A program made the position numbers and the translations under genes. This document shows, one piece after another, positions 53,539 to 62,118 of a stretch of 64,000 nt of DNA. How positions within the stretch are numbered: the stretch's first letter is position 1; each line of letters opens with the position of its first letter. Source of the DNA: Microbacterium sp. SCN 70-27 (GTDB lineage Bacteria > Actinomycetota > Actinomycetes > Actinomycetales > Microbacteriaceae); NCBI GenBank assembly GCA_001724425.1, contig MEEK01000008.1:10534-74533 (forward strand), in the 5' to 3' direction. Below the pieces are notes generated by a model that worked only from the letters and a program-made list of their open reading frames with translations, did not search any database and had not been told where the DNA came from.

Positions 53539-54702
53539 CTACCGCTTGCCGACGATCTGTCGCGCGACGAGGTCGCGCATGATCTCGTTGGTGCCGCCGT
53601 AGATGCGGTGCACACGGGCATCCAGGTATGCGCGGGCGATCGGGTACTCGGTGATGTAGCCGTATCCGCCGTGCAGCTGAACGCCGATGTCGAGGAGCTC
53701 CGCCTCACGGTCCGTCGCCCAGAACTTGACCTTCGCGGCCTCTTCGGCGGTGAGCTTCTGCTCCGCGTAGAGCTCCATCGCGCGGTCGACGTACGCCCAC
53801 ATGACATCGACGGTCGTCGCCATGTCGGCCAGGCGGAAGCGCGTGTTCTGGAAGTCGGCGATCCGCTCGCCGAACGCCTCCCGACTGATGACGTAGTCCC
53901 GCGTCCAGTGGAACGCGGCCTCGCCCGCTGCCGCCGCGGCGACGCCGATCGACAGGCGCTCGAGGGGCAGGTTCATCATGAGCTGGATGAAGCCGAGGCC
54001 CTCCTTGCCGCCGATGAGGTTCGCGTCCGGGACGAAGACGTCGGTGAACGACAGCTCCGCCGTATCCCACCCGTGGAAGCCCATCTTCTCGAGCTTCTTG
54101 CCGTGCTCGAAGCCCTCCATGCCGTCCTCGAGGATCAACAGGCTGAAGGCATCCGGCCGGTTCCCCTCGCCCGTCTTCACGAAGGTGACGACGATGTCGG
54201 CGGTCTTCCCCGACGAGATGAACGTCTTCGCGCCGTTGACGAGGTAGCCGCCGTCGACCTTCTTCGCCGTCGTCTTGATGCCGCGCAGGTCCGATCCCGC
54301 ACCGGGCTCGGTCATCGCGAGGGCACCGAGGATCTCGCCGGTCGCCATGCCCGGGAGCCACTTCTCCTTCTGCTCCTGCGTGCCCATGTGCACGATGTAC
54401 GGCACGGCGAGGTCGTCCTGGATGCCGAAGGCGCCGGCGAGCGAGCCCTGGCCCGCCCCGATGACCTCTTCGAGCACGATGGAGCGGAAGCGGTAGTCCT
54501 GCAGCATGCCTGCACCGCCGAACTCCTCCGGCACGCTCAGCCCGATGATGCCGGACTCGCCCGCGGCGAGCATCGTGGCGCGGTCTACCTCGCCGTCCGC
54601 CTCCCACTGCTTGCGCTTCTCTTCGGTCGCGTAGCGCTTGACGAACTCCCTGACGACGTCGCGGAACGCCTCGTGGTCCTCGTCGTAGATCTTGCGTTCC
54701 AT
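53539..54702 (-). CDS. Acyl-CoA dehydrogenase
   Basis: 387 residues, FAD-dependent first step of acyl-CoA oxidation. The family signatures are ALAMTEPGAGSDLRGIKTTA (about 122), VFVPDANLIGG, the FADETF-type helix region ERIADFQNTRFRLADM, and QLHGGYGYITEYPIARAYLDARVHRIYGGTNE, quoted here in parts (LHGGYGY; YLDARVHRIYGGTNE), with the catalytic acid region near 370. Start ATG 54702 with GAGAGGA upstream. Substrate length or branching cannot be read. Runs convergent to the ECF locus and is not clustered with other fatty-acid genes. Confidence 0.93.
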   Translation of the reverse strand: MERKIYDEDHEAFRDVVREFVKRYATEEKRKQWEADGEVDRATMLAAGESGIIGLSVPEEFGGAGMLQDYRFRSIVLEEVIGAGQGSLAGAFGIQDDLAVPYIVHMGTQEQKEKWLPGMATGEILGALAMTEPGAGSDLRGIKTTAKKVDGGYLVNGAKTFISSGKTADIVVTFVKTGEGNRPDAFSLLILEDGMEGFEHGKKLEKMGFHGWDTAELSFTDVFVPDANLIGGKEGLGFIQLMMNLPLERLSIGVAAAAAGEAAFHWTRDYVISREAFGERIADFQNTRFRLADMATTVDVMWAYVDRAMELYAEQKLTAEEAAKVKFWATDREAELLDIGVQLHGGYGYITEYPIARAYLDARVHRIYGGTNEIMRDLVARQIVGKR

Positions 54703-54871
54703 GATGCGTCGTCCTCTCGTGCCGAAAGCTCGTCACGGCGTCGCACCTCGGCCACGCCGCCGAGAAAACTCTACGCCGACTGGCACCCGAAATGGAATCG
54801 GATGCCGCGACATCTGGCACTCAGTGTCGCTCTCGTGCGCACCTCCTGATGACCCCTGTTGCAGAATCATA

Positions 54872-54883
54872 GAACATCTGTTC
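54872..54883 (+). promoter_or_regulatory. LexA/SOS box
   Basis: GAACATCTGTTC fits the Gram-positive and actinobacterial SOS consensus GAACnnnnGTTC exactly. It sits 11 bp before the ATG of the radical SAM gene and touches a CATATT -10-like hexamer (54885-54890), a position where LexA binding would block transcription. Confidence 0.8.
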
Positions 54884-54893
54884 TCATATTCGT

Positions 54894-55955
54894 ATGCGAT
54901 GGCAGGGGCAGAGTATCGAAGAAACGGATGCCTCCGCACTGCCCGGTCTGGAGTCGATCGAGGGTCTCGTGCGCACCGTCCGCACCCCCGACTTCCAGGG
55001 CATCACGTTCCACGAGGTGCACGCCAAGTCGGCGCTCAACCGCGTGCCGGCGATGTCGGCCATGCCGTTCGCGTGGACGGTCAACCCCTATCGCGGCTGC
55101 TCGCACGCCTGCGCGTACTGCTTCGCCCGCAACACGCACACCTACCTCGACCTCGACGCGGGGCGCGACTTCGACAGCCAGATCGTCGTGAAGACGAACG
55201 TCGCCGAGGTCCTGCGGCGCGAGCTCGCCAAGCCCACGTGGGCGCACGAGGGGGTCGCCCTCGGCACGAACACCGACCCGTACCAGCGCGCCGAGGGCCG
55301 CTACCGGCTCATGCCCGGGATCATCGAGGCGCTCGAGACGAGCGGCACGCCGTTCTCGATCCTGACGAAGGGCACACTGCTGCGGCGCGACCTGCCGCAG
55401 CTCGCGGCGGCGCGCGTGCCGATCTCGATCGCGATGTCGATCGCCGTGTTCGACGATGCGCTGCAGCAATCGCTCGAACCGGGTACGCCCACGACCGCGG
55501 CGCGCCTTTCGACCGTGCGCGCGGCGACCGACGCGGGCTTCACGGTCACGGTCTTCCTCATGCCGATCCTCCCGCACCTCACCGACTCGGTCGGCGTGCT
55601 CGACGGGGCACTCGCGGAGATCCGCGCCGCCGGCGCGACCCGCGTGGTGTTCGGCGCGCTGCATCTGCGGCCCGGGGCGAAGGAGTGGTTCTGGGAGTGG
55701 CTCGAGCGAGAGCACCCCGAGCTCGTCCCCGCCTATCGCGGGCTGTACCCCGGGGCATCCGCGTACGCGCCCCAGGGCTACCGGAAGTGGCTCGCAGGAC
55801 GCGTGCGTCCGTTGCTCCGCCGCCATCGACTGGCGGGCGGTGCCGAGACGGATGCCGAGTCGGCGGATGCCTGGCGGCGCCCCGCGCGCAAGGGTGTCGC
55901 CGGCGACGGAGCGGGTGCGCGGGCGACGGCGCCGCCGGCGGCACGCCTGTTCTGA
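54894..55955 (+). CDS. Rv2578c-family radical SAM protein
   Basis: 353 residues. The iron-sulfur motif CSHACAYC (Cys69, 73, 76) is preceded by NPYRG, as in the SplB-related group. TNTDPYQRAEGRYRLMPGIIEAL and KGTLLRRD follow the typical order, and a basic C-terminal region of about 60 residues has repeated Ala/Arg. The ATG at 54894 begins directly after an SOS box and -10 element, with almost no leader. The resemblance to spore-photoproduct lyase-like enzymes plus SOS control suggests a role in DNA damage, but the substrate is unknown. Confidence 0.9.
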   Translation: MRWQGQSIEETDASALPGLESIEGLVRTVRTPDFQGITFHEVHAKSALNRVPAMSAMPFAWTVNPYRGCSHACAYCFARNTHTYLDLDAGRDFDSQIVVKTNVAEVLRRELAKPTWAHEGVALGTNTDPYQRAEGRYRLMPGIIEALETSGTPFSILTKGTLLRRDLPQLAAARVPISIAMSIAVFDDALQQSLEPGTPTTAARLSTVRAATDAGFTVTVFLMPILPHLTDSVGVLDGALAEIRAAGATRVVFGALHLRPGAKEWFWEWLEREHPELVPAYRGLYPGASAYAPQGYRKWLAGRVRPLLRRHRLAGGAETDAESADAWRRPARKGVAGDGAGARATAPPAARLF

Positions 55956-55974
55956 GCGCTGGTTGGGGTGAGAC

Positions 55975-56634
55975 TCAGTCGCGGTTGGCGGCGACCACGG
56001 CATCCATCGCCGCGTCTCCGATGGGGCGGATGCCCGCCGGCGTCAGTGCGCCGACGGCGGTGACCCATGCCGTCTGGTCGAAGATGTACGTCACGGCGTA
56101 CGAGCCGATCTCATTCTCGAGATCGCGCGTGAACGAGATCCGCGCTCCGGTGTCCTGCTCGGTGAAGGTTCCCGCCGTGCGCAACGACGAGATCAGCGAC
56201 GTCGCGGCGGCGGGCGTCAGCTCGGCCGCGACGACGTGGAATCCACCGTCGGAGTTCGGGATGCCCCACGCGCAGATCTCCGACGACACCGCCGCCGACA
56301 CGGCGTCGGCCGCCGCAGGCCCCGCCATCACCTCCGAAGCGGTCGACCAGACATCCAGCGCGACCGCGTTGGGGCCGAACTGGGTCTGAACGACCGACAT
56401 CGGCAGGAGGTCCGGGCACGACGGAAGGGTGAGCGGTCCGCGCAGCGCGACGCTCGCGGTCGGACTCGGACTCGCCGGGCCGTCAGCGGTCGCGGACGGT
56501 GCCGGCGCCGCCGTGGACTCCTTCGCCGTGGGCGAGGAGGACGGGCCCGGAGCCGCCGACGGCGTGCACCCCACCAGGAGGGCAACCGCGACGACGGCCG
56601 ATGCGACCATGCCGAGCCCTGCCCTGCGCCTCAT
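55975..56634 (-). CDS. Putative lipoprotein of unknown function
   Basis: 219 residues. A signal peptide with lipobox (ALLVGC, Cys near residue 23) is followed by a Ser/Thr/Pro/Ala linker and a domain of about 150 residues starting near PSCPDLLPMSVVQTQFG, with two cysteines (SCPDLL and EICAWG) that could form a disulfide. I do not recognise the domain; small ligand-binding actinobacterial lipoproteins look like this. The ATG at 56634 follows a TATCCT hexamer by seven bases and is preferred to the TTG six bases upstream. Confidence 0.75.
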   Translation of the reverse strand: MRRRAGLGMVASAVVAVALLVGCTPSAAPGPSSSPTAKESTAAPAPSATADGPASPSPTASVALRGPLTLPSCPDLLPMSVVQTQFGPNAVALDVWSTASEVMAGPAAADAVSAAVSSEICAWGIPNSDGGFHVVAAELTPAAATSLISSLRTAGTFTEQDTGARISFTRDLENEIGSYAVTYIFDQTAWVTAVGALTPAGIRPIGDAAMDAVVAANRD

Positions 56635-56641
56635 GGCCAAA

Positions 56642-56647
56642 AGGATA
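56642..56647 (-). promoter_or_regulatory. -10 element, leaderless promoter of the lipoprotein gene
   Basis: TATCCT on the minus strand, seven bases before the ATG at 56634. Confidence 0.5.
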
Positions 56648-56673
56648 GCGGGGAGGCTCCGCCGCCGCCCGGG

Positions 56674-59112
56674 TCAGCGGTCGACGTCGGACGCCTGACG
56701 CCCTGCCAGCTCCTCCAGCAGATCGTCACCGGGACGGGCATCCTCGAACGGCGCGTCGATCTCCGCACGCTCCAACATCTCCGTCATGCGGCGACGGCGC
56801 TGGCGGGCGACGAGAGTCACGACGGTGCCGCTGCGGCCCGCGCGACCGGTGCGCCCCGAGCGGTGCAGATACGTCTTGTACTCGTCGGGGGCATCCGCCT
56901 GGATCACGAGATCGATGTCGTCGACGTGGATGCCGCGGGCCGCGACATCCGTCGCGACGAGCACGTTCACACGCCCCGACGTCAACCGCTCGAGGTTGCG
57001 CGTGCGCTTGGCCTGGTTGAGGTCGCCATGCAGAGCCACCGCCTTGATGCCGGCGTCGTCGAACTGCTCGGCGAGCATCTCGGCGTACGCGCGGGTGCGG
57101 GTGAAGACGAGGGTCTTGCCGTCGCGGTCGACGAGGCTCGTGAGGATCTCGGCCTTGTCGCGGTGGTCGATGACGAGCACACGGTGGTCGATCGTGCCGG
57201 AGTCCTGGTCTTCGCCCGCGACCTCGTAGACGGCCGGGTCGACGAGGAACTCGTCGACGAGCGCCGCGACCTCGCGGTCGAGCGTCGCCGAGAAGAGGAG
57301 CTTCTGGGCATCCGGGTCGACGAGGCGGAGGATCCGCTGCATCGGCTCGAGGAAGCCGAGCTCCGACATGTGGTCGGCCTCGTCGAGGACGACGACGCGC
57401 ACCTCGGAGAGGTCGAGCTTGCCCTGCTCCTGGAGGTCTTCGATGCGTCCCGGGGTGCCGATGACGATGTCGACGCCCTTCTTGAGCGCGCCGACCTGGC
57501 GGGCTTGGGGCACGCCGCCGTAGACCTGGGTCGTGAACAGGCCGACGCTGCGCGCGATCGGCTGGACCGTGCGGTCGATCTGGAGCGCGAGTTCGCGCGT
57601 CGGCGCGAGGATCAGGGCGCGCGGGCTGCGGCCGAACTCGCGGCGCTTGCCGGCCTGGCTGCGCAGGACCGCCTCGACGAGCGGTGCGCCGAACGCGATC
57701 GTCTTGCCGGAGCCGGTGCGCCCGCGCGCGAGCACATCCTTGCCCTCGAGGATCGGGGCGATAGTCGCGGCCTGGATCGGGAACGGCGTCTCGGCGCCGA
57801 GTTCGGCGAGCGAGCGCACGATGTTGTCGCCGAGGCCGAGCTCCGCGAAGGTCACGTCCGCGACGGCTTCGGCCTGGATGGCCTCGGCCTGCAGCTTCTC
57901 GTGCACCGTGTCGGCGTGCTCCTCGTAGGCCTTGCGCTTGGCGGCATCCTTCGCGTCGGCGTGCCAGTCGGAACGGTTGCCTCCGTACGACGGCCGGTCG
58001 TCCCGCCGCGGCCGGTCGTCGCGGTGCGGCCGGTGCGGCCGGTCGTCGCGGCGCGGCCGGTCGTCGTGGTGCCCAGATCGGTCCGAACTCCTCCAATCCG
58101 AGCCGTTTCGGGCCGAATCCCCCCGGAACGGGCGACTCTCGCGAGAAGTGGAGGAGTTCGGGCCACCCCGCTCCCCCCGTGCTCCCCGGTCGTCCCGATA
58201 GGTCGACCGGTCGTCGCGGCCGGACCGGTCATCCCTGCGGGGCCGGTCATCCCGGTAGGCCGGGCGGTCCTCGCGGCGGGGCCGGTCATCCCTGCGGGGC
58301 CGGTCATCCCGGTAGGCCGGGCGGTCCTCGCGGCGGGGCCGGTCGTCGCGGGCGGGACGGGCGTCGCGGGCGGGACGGGCCGAACTCCTCCAGTCCGAGC
58401 CGTTTCGGGCCGAATCCCCCCGGAACGGGCGACTCTCGCGAGAAGTGGAGGAGTTCGGGTCGCGGCGAGGGCGATCCGTCGAGCCGGGGCGGTCCTCGCG
58501 GCGGCCCGCACGATCGTCACGGTAGGCGGGACGGTCGTCGCGACGGGACCGGTCATCACGGTAGGCCGGACGGTCCGAACTCCTCCAGTCCGAGCCGTTT
58601 CGGGCCGAATCAGCCCGGAACGGGCGATCCTCGCGAGAAGTGGAGGAGTTCGGGTCGCGGCGCGCGCTCGAGCCGGAGCGGTCGTCACGATACGGACGGT
58701 CGTCGCGGCGCGGGCGGTCGGCCGACCCGGCACCGTAAGGGCGGTCGGCCGAACCCGGCCGGCCGTCACGACCGGCGCGGTCATCACGGTAGGGCCGGCC
58801 GTCACGACCGGCGCGGTCATCACGCTGGGCACGGTCGTCGCGGTGCGGGTCGCGAGCATGGTTGCGGATGCCTCGGGCCTCGTCGCGGCCGGCGCGCTCC
58901 TGCGCACTCCAGCGCTGCTTCTTGGCGGGAGCCTCGTCGGCGGCGGGCTCGGGGCGGTAGCCGCGGTGGCTCGGGCTCTTGGAGCCGGGCTTGCCGGCCG
59001 ACGACTGGCCGGGGCGACGCTTCGCATCCTGGTACGACGTCTTCTTCGCGCCGTAGCGCGGCTCGAAACTCTGCGCGCGGCTGCCGCCGGCGGGCTTCTT
59101 GTTCTTGGGCAT
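56674..59112 (-). CDS. DEAD-box RNA helicase with very long repetitive N-terminus
   Basis: 812 residues. The helicase core occupies about 410-790: Q-motif region TFAELGLGDNIVRSLAELG, GRTGSGKT (about 466), PTRELALQ, VVLDEADHMSELG, SATLDR, HRSGRTGRAG. The first 400 residues are disordered, highly charged and repetitive (RDDRP, RRDDRPYRDD, GRDGRP), far longer than in normal DEAD-box proteins, and contain three 81-bp palindromic elements in frame (residues about 153-180, 218-245, 317-344). Such Arg/Asp-rich tails promote RNA binding and phase separation in other helicases. Start ATG 59112 with GAGGA upstream. Probably acts in ribosome or mRNA metabolism. Confidence 0.92.
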   Translation of the reverse strand: MPKNKKPAGGSRAQSFEPRYGAKKTSYQDAKRRPGQSSAGKPGSKSPSHRGYRPEPAADEAPAKKQRWSAQERAGRDEARGIRNHARDPHRDDRAQRDDRAGRDGRPYRDDRAGRDGRPGSADRPYGAGSADRPRRDDRPYRDDRSGSSARRDPNSSTSREDRPFRADSARNGSDWRSSDRPAYRDDRSRRDDRPAYRDDRAGRREDRPGSTDRPRRDPNSSTSRESRPFRGDSARNGSDWRSSARPARDARPARDDRPRREDRPAYRDDRPRRDDRPRREDRPAYRDDRPRRDDRSGRDDRSTYRDDRGARGERGGPNSSTSRESRPFRGDSARNGSDWRSSDRSGHHDDRPRRDDRPHRPHRDDRPRRDDRPSYGGNRSDWHADAKDAAKRKAYEEHADTVHEKLQAEAIQAEAVADVTFAELGLGDNIVRSLAELGAETPFPIQAATIAPILEGKDVLARGRTGSGKTIAFGAPLVEAVLRSQAGKRREFGRSPRALILAPTRELALQIDRTVQPIARSVGLFTTQVYGGVPQARQVGALKKGVDIVIGTPGRIEDLQEQGKLDLSEVRVVVLDEADHMSELGFLEPMQRILRLVDPDAQKLLFSATLDREVAALVDEFLVDPAVYEVAGEDQDSGTIDHRVLVIDHRDKAEILTSLVDRDGKTLVFTRTRAYAEMLAEQFDDAGIKAVALHGDLNQAKRTRNLERLTSGRVNVLVATDVAARGIHVDDIDLVIQADAPDEYKTYLHRSGRTGRAGRSGTVVTLVARQRRRRMTEMLERAEIDAPFEDARPGDDLLEELAGRQASDVDR
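58082..58162 (-). repeat. 81-bp in-frame palindromic element (DEAD-box copy 3)
   Basis: Ends TCCGAACTCCTCC and GGAGGAGTTCGGG. Encodes PNSSTSRESRPF...WRSSD, the C-terminal-most of the three copies in this gene. Its interior is almost identical to the copy at 58379-58459. Confidence 0.93.
58379..58459 (-). repeat. 81-bp in-frame palindromic element (DEAD-box copy 2)
   Basis: Ends GCCGAACTCCTCC and GGAGGAGTTCGGG. Encodes PNSSTSRESRPF...WRSSA. Differs from copy 3 at only a few bases. Confidence 0.93.
58574..58654 (-). repeat. 81-bp in-frame palindromic element (DEAD-box copy 1)
   Basis: Ends TCCGAACTCCTCC and GGAGGAGTTCGGG. Encodes PNSSTSREDRPF...WRSSD, the N-terminal-most copy in this gene, slightly more diverged from the other two. 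Confidence 0.93.
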
Positions 59113-59352
59113 GGGGTGTCCTCACGGGGATGTCTCGCACGAGAACAGCGCCCACCGGCGCATCGCGCGGCAGGCCACCCGGGCGTTCATCGGCCGGGGC
59201 TGTTCAGTGATGGTTCATGCGCGTCGATCGACGCTCACCATCGGCCCCTGACTCACACAGAACATCGCTCACAGGATCCGCGCGGGCGCGCGGCGTCCGA
59301 AGCCGACCGACACACTGTAGCGGTCGAGTCTGAGAGCACGCCGCGCCCGCCA

Positions 59353-59358
59353 TACACT
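59353..59358 (+). promoter_or_regulatory. -10 element, leaderless promoter of the DUF998-like gene
   Basis: TACACT, six bases before the ATG at 59365, with no ribosome site. Confidence 0.55.
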
Positions 59359-59364
59359 GGCGCC

Positions 59365-60426
59365 ATGACTGCCGCCGATTCTCCCGTAACCGCGCACGCC
59401 GCGCCGACCCTCCGCGTGGAGGCCGAAGCGATCCTCGCCGCCAGCGTGTCGGGCATCTCCGGTGCCGTCATCGGACTCCTCCTCGGTGTGACCGGGGCGG
59501 CCACCCAGCTCTGGGGTAACTGGAGCTTCGCCGTCTGGGCCGCGCTCGCGGCGGCGGTCGCGGCAGCAGTGTCTTCAGCCGTCGGATACTGGCGCGCCCG
59601 CACGACCTCGAGCGTGCAATGGCGCCGCGAGATCTCGAGTTGGCGCTATGTCGTCTCGACCGTGTCGGTCGTCATCGCGCACGTCGCCCTCACGGCGATC
59701 GCGACCCTCTCGATGTTCGCCGTGCTGGCCCGCTCGTTCATCGGGGTGCAGTTGAACTCCTTCTGGACCACGGTGCTCCTCGGGGTGACCACCGGGATCG
59801 CCGCGTGGCTGACGTACCTGTCCGCCTCGCGCATGACGACCGCCCGTCTCACGACACTGCTCGTGAGCTTCATCGCGATCGGCACCATCGCCGCGATGCT
59901 CACGGCGAGCGACCCCCTGTGGTGGGAGTACCACTTCAGTCAGCTGGGGACGTTCGGCGACCTGTCGAGCTTCCTGTTCAACGGCACGCTCATCGCGGGC
60001 GGCCTCTTGGTCACGACGTTCACGCTGTACGTCGGCGAGGACCTCCGCGCGCTCGGCGAGTCGGAGCGCGGCATCCGCATCGTCAGCACCGCGCTGTTCA
60101 TCATGGGCGTCATGCTCGCGTGCGTCGGCATCTTCCCGGTGCACGTGCACCTGCTGCTACACAACCTGGCGGCCTCCGGCATGGCGCTCATGTTCCTGCT
60201 GCTGCTCGTCGGCGGGCCGTGGATCATGCCCCGGATGCCGCGGGCGTACTTCCTCGCCTCGTGGGCCTTCCTGGCGGCCCTCGTCTGCTCGATCGTGCTG
60301 TTCGCGGTCGGCTACTTCGGGCTCACGGCGTTCGAGATCATCGTGTTCGCGCTGATCTTCGGGTGGCTGTCGGTGTGCATCCGGTTCATGCAGGTCGCCG
60401 GCGAGCCGGACCCCCTGAAGGGCTGA
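59365..60426 (+). CDS. DUF998/Frag1-like multi-spanning membrane protein
   Basis: 353 residues with eight or nine hydrophobic helices and short loops. Two helices near 25-75 precede a basic loop (YWRARTTSSVQWRREISSWR), then six more. The segment DPLWWEYHFSQLGTFGDLSSFLFNGTLI is typical of the DUF998/Frag1-like group, whose role is unknown. The start at 59365 is fixed by the leaderless -10. Divergent from the DEAD-box helicase gene with a 250-bp gap in which I see only this promoter. Confidence 0.8.
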   Translation: MTAADSPVTAHAAPTLRVEAEAILAASVSGISGAVIGLLLGVTGAATQLWGNWSFAVWAALAAAVAAAVSSAVGYWRARTTSSVQWRREISSWRYVVSTVSVVIAHVALTAIATLSMFAVLARSFIGVQLNSFWTTVLLGVTTGIAAWLTYLSASRMTTARLTTLLVSFIAIGTIAAMLTASDPLWWEYHFSQLGTFGDLSSFLFNGTLIAGGLLVTTFTLYVGEDLRALGESERGIRIVSTALFIMGVMLACVGIFPVHVHLLLHNLAASGMALMFLLLLVGGPWIMPRMPRAYFLASWAFLAALVCSIVLFAVGYFGLTAFEIIVFALIFGWLSVCIRFMQVAGEPDPLKG

Positions 60427-60494
60427 CGCACCCGACCGGGCACCCCGCGACCCGACGCCGGGCCGCCCGGCCGAGCTCGGAGGACCGGCAGACC

Positions 60495-62048
60495 TCAGAG
60501 GACCGGCAGCGTGCCGGTGTACCCCTCGCGCTCGCGCGCGGCCTGGAGGATCCGCGGCCGGTACGCGTACCAGCCGATCACGAGGAGCGGCGCGAGGACG
60601 ACGGTGGATGCCAGCACCCACCGCCCTGTCTCCGAGAACCCCATCGTCACAAGCACGAACGCGAGGAACGCGAGCGTCAGGTACGACGTGAACGGCGCCC
60701 CGAACAGCCGGAACGTCGGCCTCGTCGCGAGGCCCTGCTTCGCCCAGCGCTGCAGCTTGATCTGGCAGAGGATGATGGTCGCCCACCCTCCGATGATCCC
60801 GAGCGCCGACACCTCCAGCACGATCTCGAACGCCTGCGAGGGCCAGAGCGCGTTGAGCCCGACGCCGAACAGCGTGATCACCGCCGTCAGCAGGATGCCG
60901 CCGTACGGCACGCCGTTCCGGCTCATCACCTCGGTGAAGCGCGGCGCCGAGCCGTTGACGGCCATCGAGCGGAGGATCCGCCCCGTCGAGTACAGCCCCG
61001 CGTTGAGGGACGACAGCGCCGCCGTCAGCACGACGAAGTTCATGATGGATGCCGAGATCGCGCCCGCCTCGGGAGACCCGATGTGGGAGAAGAACGTGAC
61101 GAACGGCGACTCCCCCGCCTTGTACATGGTGTACGGGAGCAGAAGCGACAGGAGCAGGATCGAGCCGACGTAGAAGACCGCGATGCGGATGACGACGGTG
61201 TTGACGGCCCGCGGCATCACCTCTCGCGGGTTGGCGGTCTCTCCTGCCGCAGTGCCCACGAGTTCGATCGCGGCGTACGCGAACACGACGCCCGAGATCG
61301 CGAGGACAGGGGCGACCGCTCCGGTCGGGAACCATCCGCCGTTCTCGGCGATGACCGTGAGACCGGTCGCCCCGGCATCCGTCTTGCCGTTCATAACGAG
61401 GAAGACGATGCCGATGATGAGGAAGCTCACGAGCGCGAACACCTTGATGAGCGCGAACCAGAACTCCATCTCGCCGAAGACCTTGACCGAGACGAGGTTG
61501 AGCGACAGCACGACCGCGAGCGCGATGAGGGCGATGAGCCACTGCGGGACCGACTGCAGCGGCTCCCAGTACTGCGCCCAGAACTTGACGTACAGGGCGA
61601 CGGCGGTGACGTCGACGATCGAGGTGAACGCCCAGTTGAGGAAGTACAGCCACCCCGCGGTGTAGGCCATCTTCTCGCCGTAGAACTCCCGCGCGTACGA
61701 GACGAAGGATCCTGACGAGGGGCGGTGCAGCACGAGTTCCCCGAGGGCCCGGAGGATCAGGAACGCGAAGAATCCGCACACGAGGTAGACGAGCACGAGG
61801 GCGGGGCCGGAGGTGTTCAGGCGCGACCCGGCGCCCATGAACAGACCCGTGCCGATGGCGCCGCCGATGGCGATCATCTGGATCTGCCGCGGCTTGAGCG
61901 TCTTGTGGTAGCCCGCCTCTTCGCTCGAGAAATCCTCGGCGGCGAGCATCACATCGCCCGTGAGCTCCCGTTCGTTCTCGAGAGTCTGCCCGGTGTCATG
62001 CTCCGCGTGGCGCAGTCGCCGCTCGCGTTCGGTCTGGTTTTCGTCCAC
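60495..62048 (-). CDS. Amino-acid permease, APC family (asparagine/GABA permease-like)
   Basis: 517 residues, twelve helices. Proton-coupled amino-acid importer. [19 protein letters not shown] and [11 protein letters not shown] (about 49-80) form the substrate-binding first helix. [43 protein letters not shown] and [20 protein letters not shown] match the amino-acid transporter family (AnsP/GabP-like). The start is GTG at 62048 behind a strong AAGGAGG. Substrate by similarity only. Its last codons (CTGCCGGTCCTC) are repeated just downstream at 60479-60490. Confidence 0.9.
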   Translation of the reverse strand: MDENQTERERRLRHAEHDTGQTLENERELTGDVMLAAEDFSSEEAGYHKTLKPRQIQMIAIGGAIGTGLFMGAGSRLNTSGPALVLVYLVCGFFAFLILRALGELVLHRPSSGSFVSYAREFYGEKMAYTAGWLYFLNWAFTSIVDVTAVALYVKFWAQYWEPLQSVPQWLIALIALAVVLSLNLVSVKVFGEMEFWFALIKVFALVSFLIIGIVFLVMNGKTDAGATGLTVIAENGGWFPTGAVAPVLAISGVVFAYAAIELVGTAAGETANPREVMPRAVNTVVIRIAVFYVGSILLLSLLLPYTMYKAGESPFVTFFSHIGSPEAGAISASIMNFVVLTAALSSLNAGLYSTGRILRSMAVNGSAPRFTEVMSRNGVPYGGILLTAVITLFGVGLNALWPSQAFEIVLEVSALGIIGGWATIILCQIKLQRWAKQGLATRPTFRLFGAPFTSYLTLAFLAFVLVTMGFSETGRWVLASTVVLAPLLVIGWYAYRPRILQAAREREGYTGTLPVL

Positions 62049-62063
62049 CGGATCGCCTCCTTC

Positions 62064-62095
62064 ACCCCGCGATGCGGGGTTGAGGGATCACGGTA
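62064..62095 (-). promoter_or_regulatory. Promoter and leader hairpin of the amino-acid permease
   Basis: TACCGT (62095-62090) on the minus strand may be a -10. The transcript would start near 62083 and open with the hairpin ACCCCGC-GAT-GCGGGGT (62064-62080, plus-strand reading), just before the AAGGAGG site. The hairpin could alternatively end transcripts from the RND gene upstream, but no T-run follows. Confidence 0.4.
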
Positions 62096-62118
62096 CTCCT
62101 TCGGGTGTTTCCGGTGTG

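Noticed and set aside
54520..54531. GAACTCCTCC in the acyl-CoA dehydrogenase gene, resembling the end of the 81-bp element
   Set aside because: It encodes the conserved PEEFGGAG motif of the enzyme, has no inverted partner 81 bp away and is in the opposite sense to the host copies.
57960..58860. Possible CRISPR-like array in the repeated tract
   Set aside because: Repeats are degenerate, in frame, of irregular spacing and lie inside a helicase gene; no spacers of uniform length and no cas genes.
62064..62080. Hairpin as intrinsic terminator of the RND gene
   Set aside because: No T-tract follows on the minus strand and it lies between a -10 candidate and the permease ribosome site, so a leader hairpin is the better reading.
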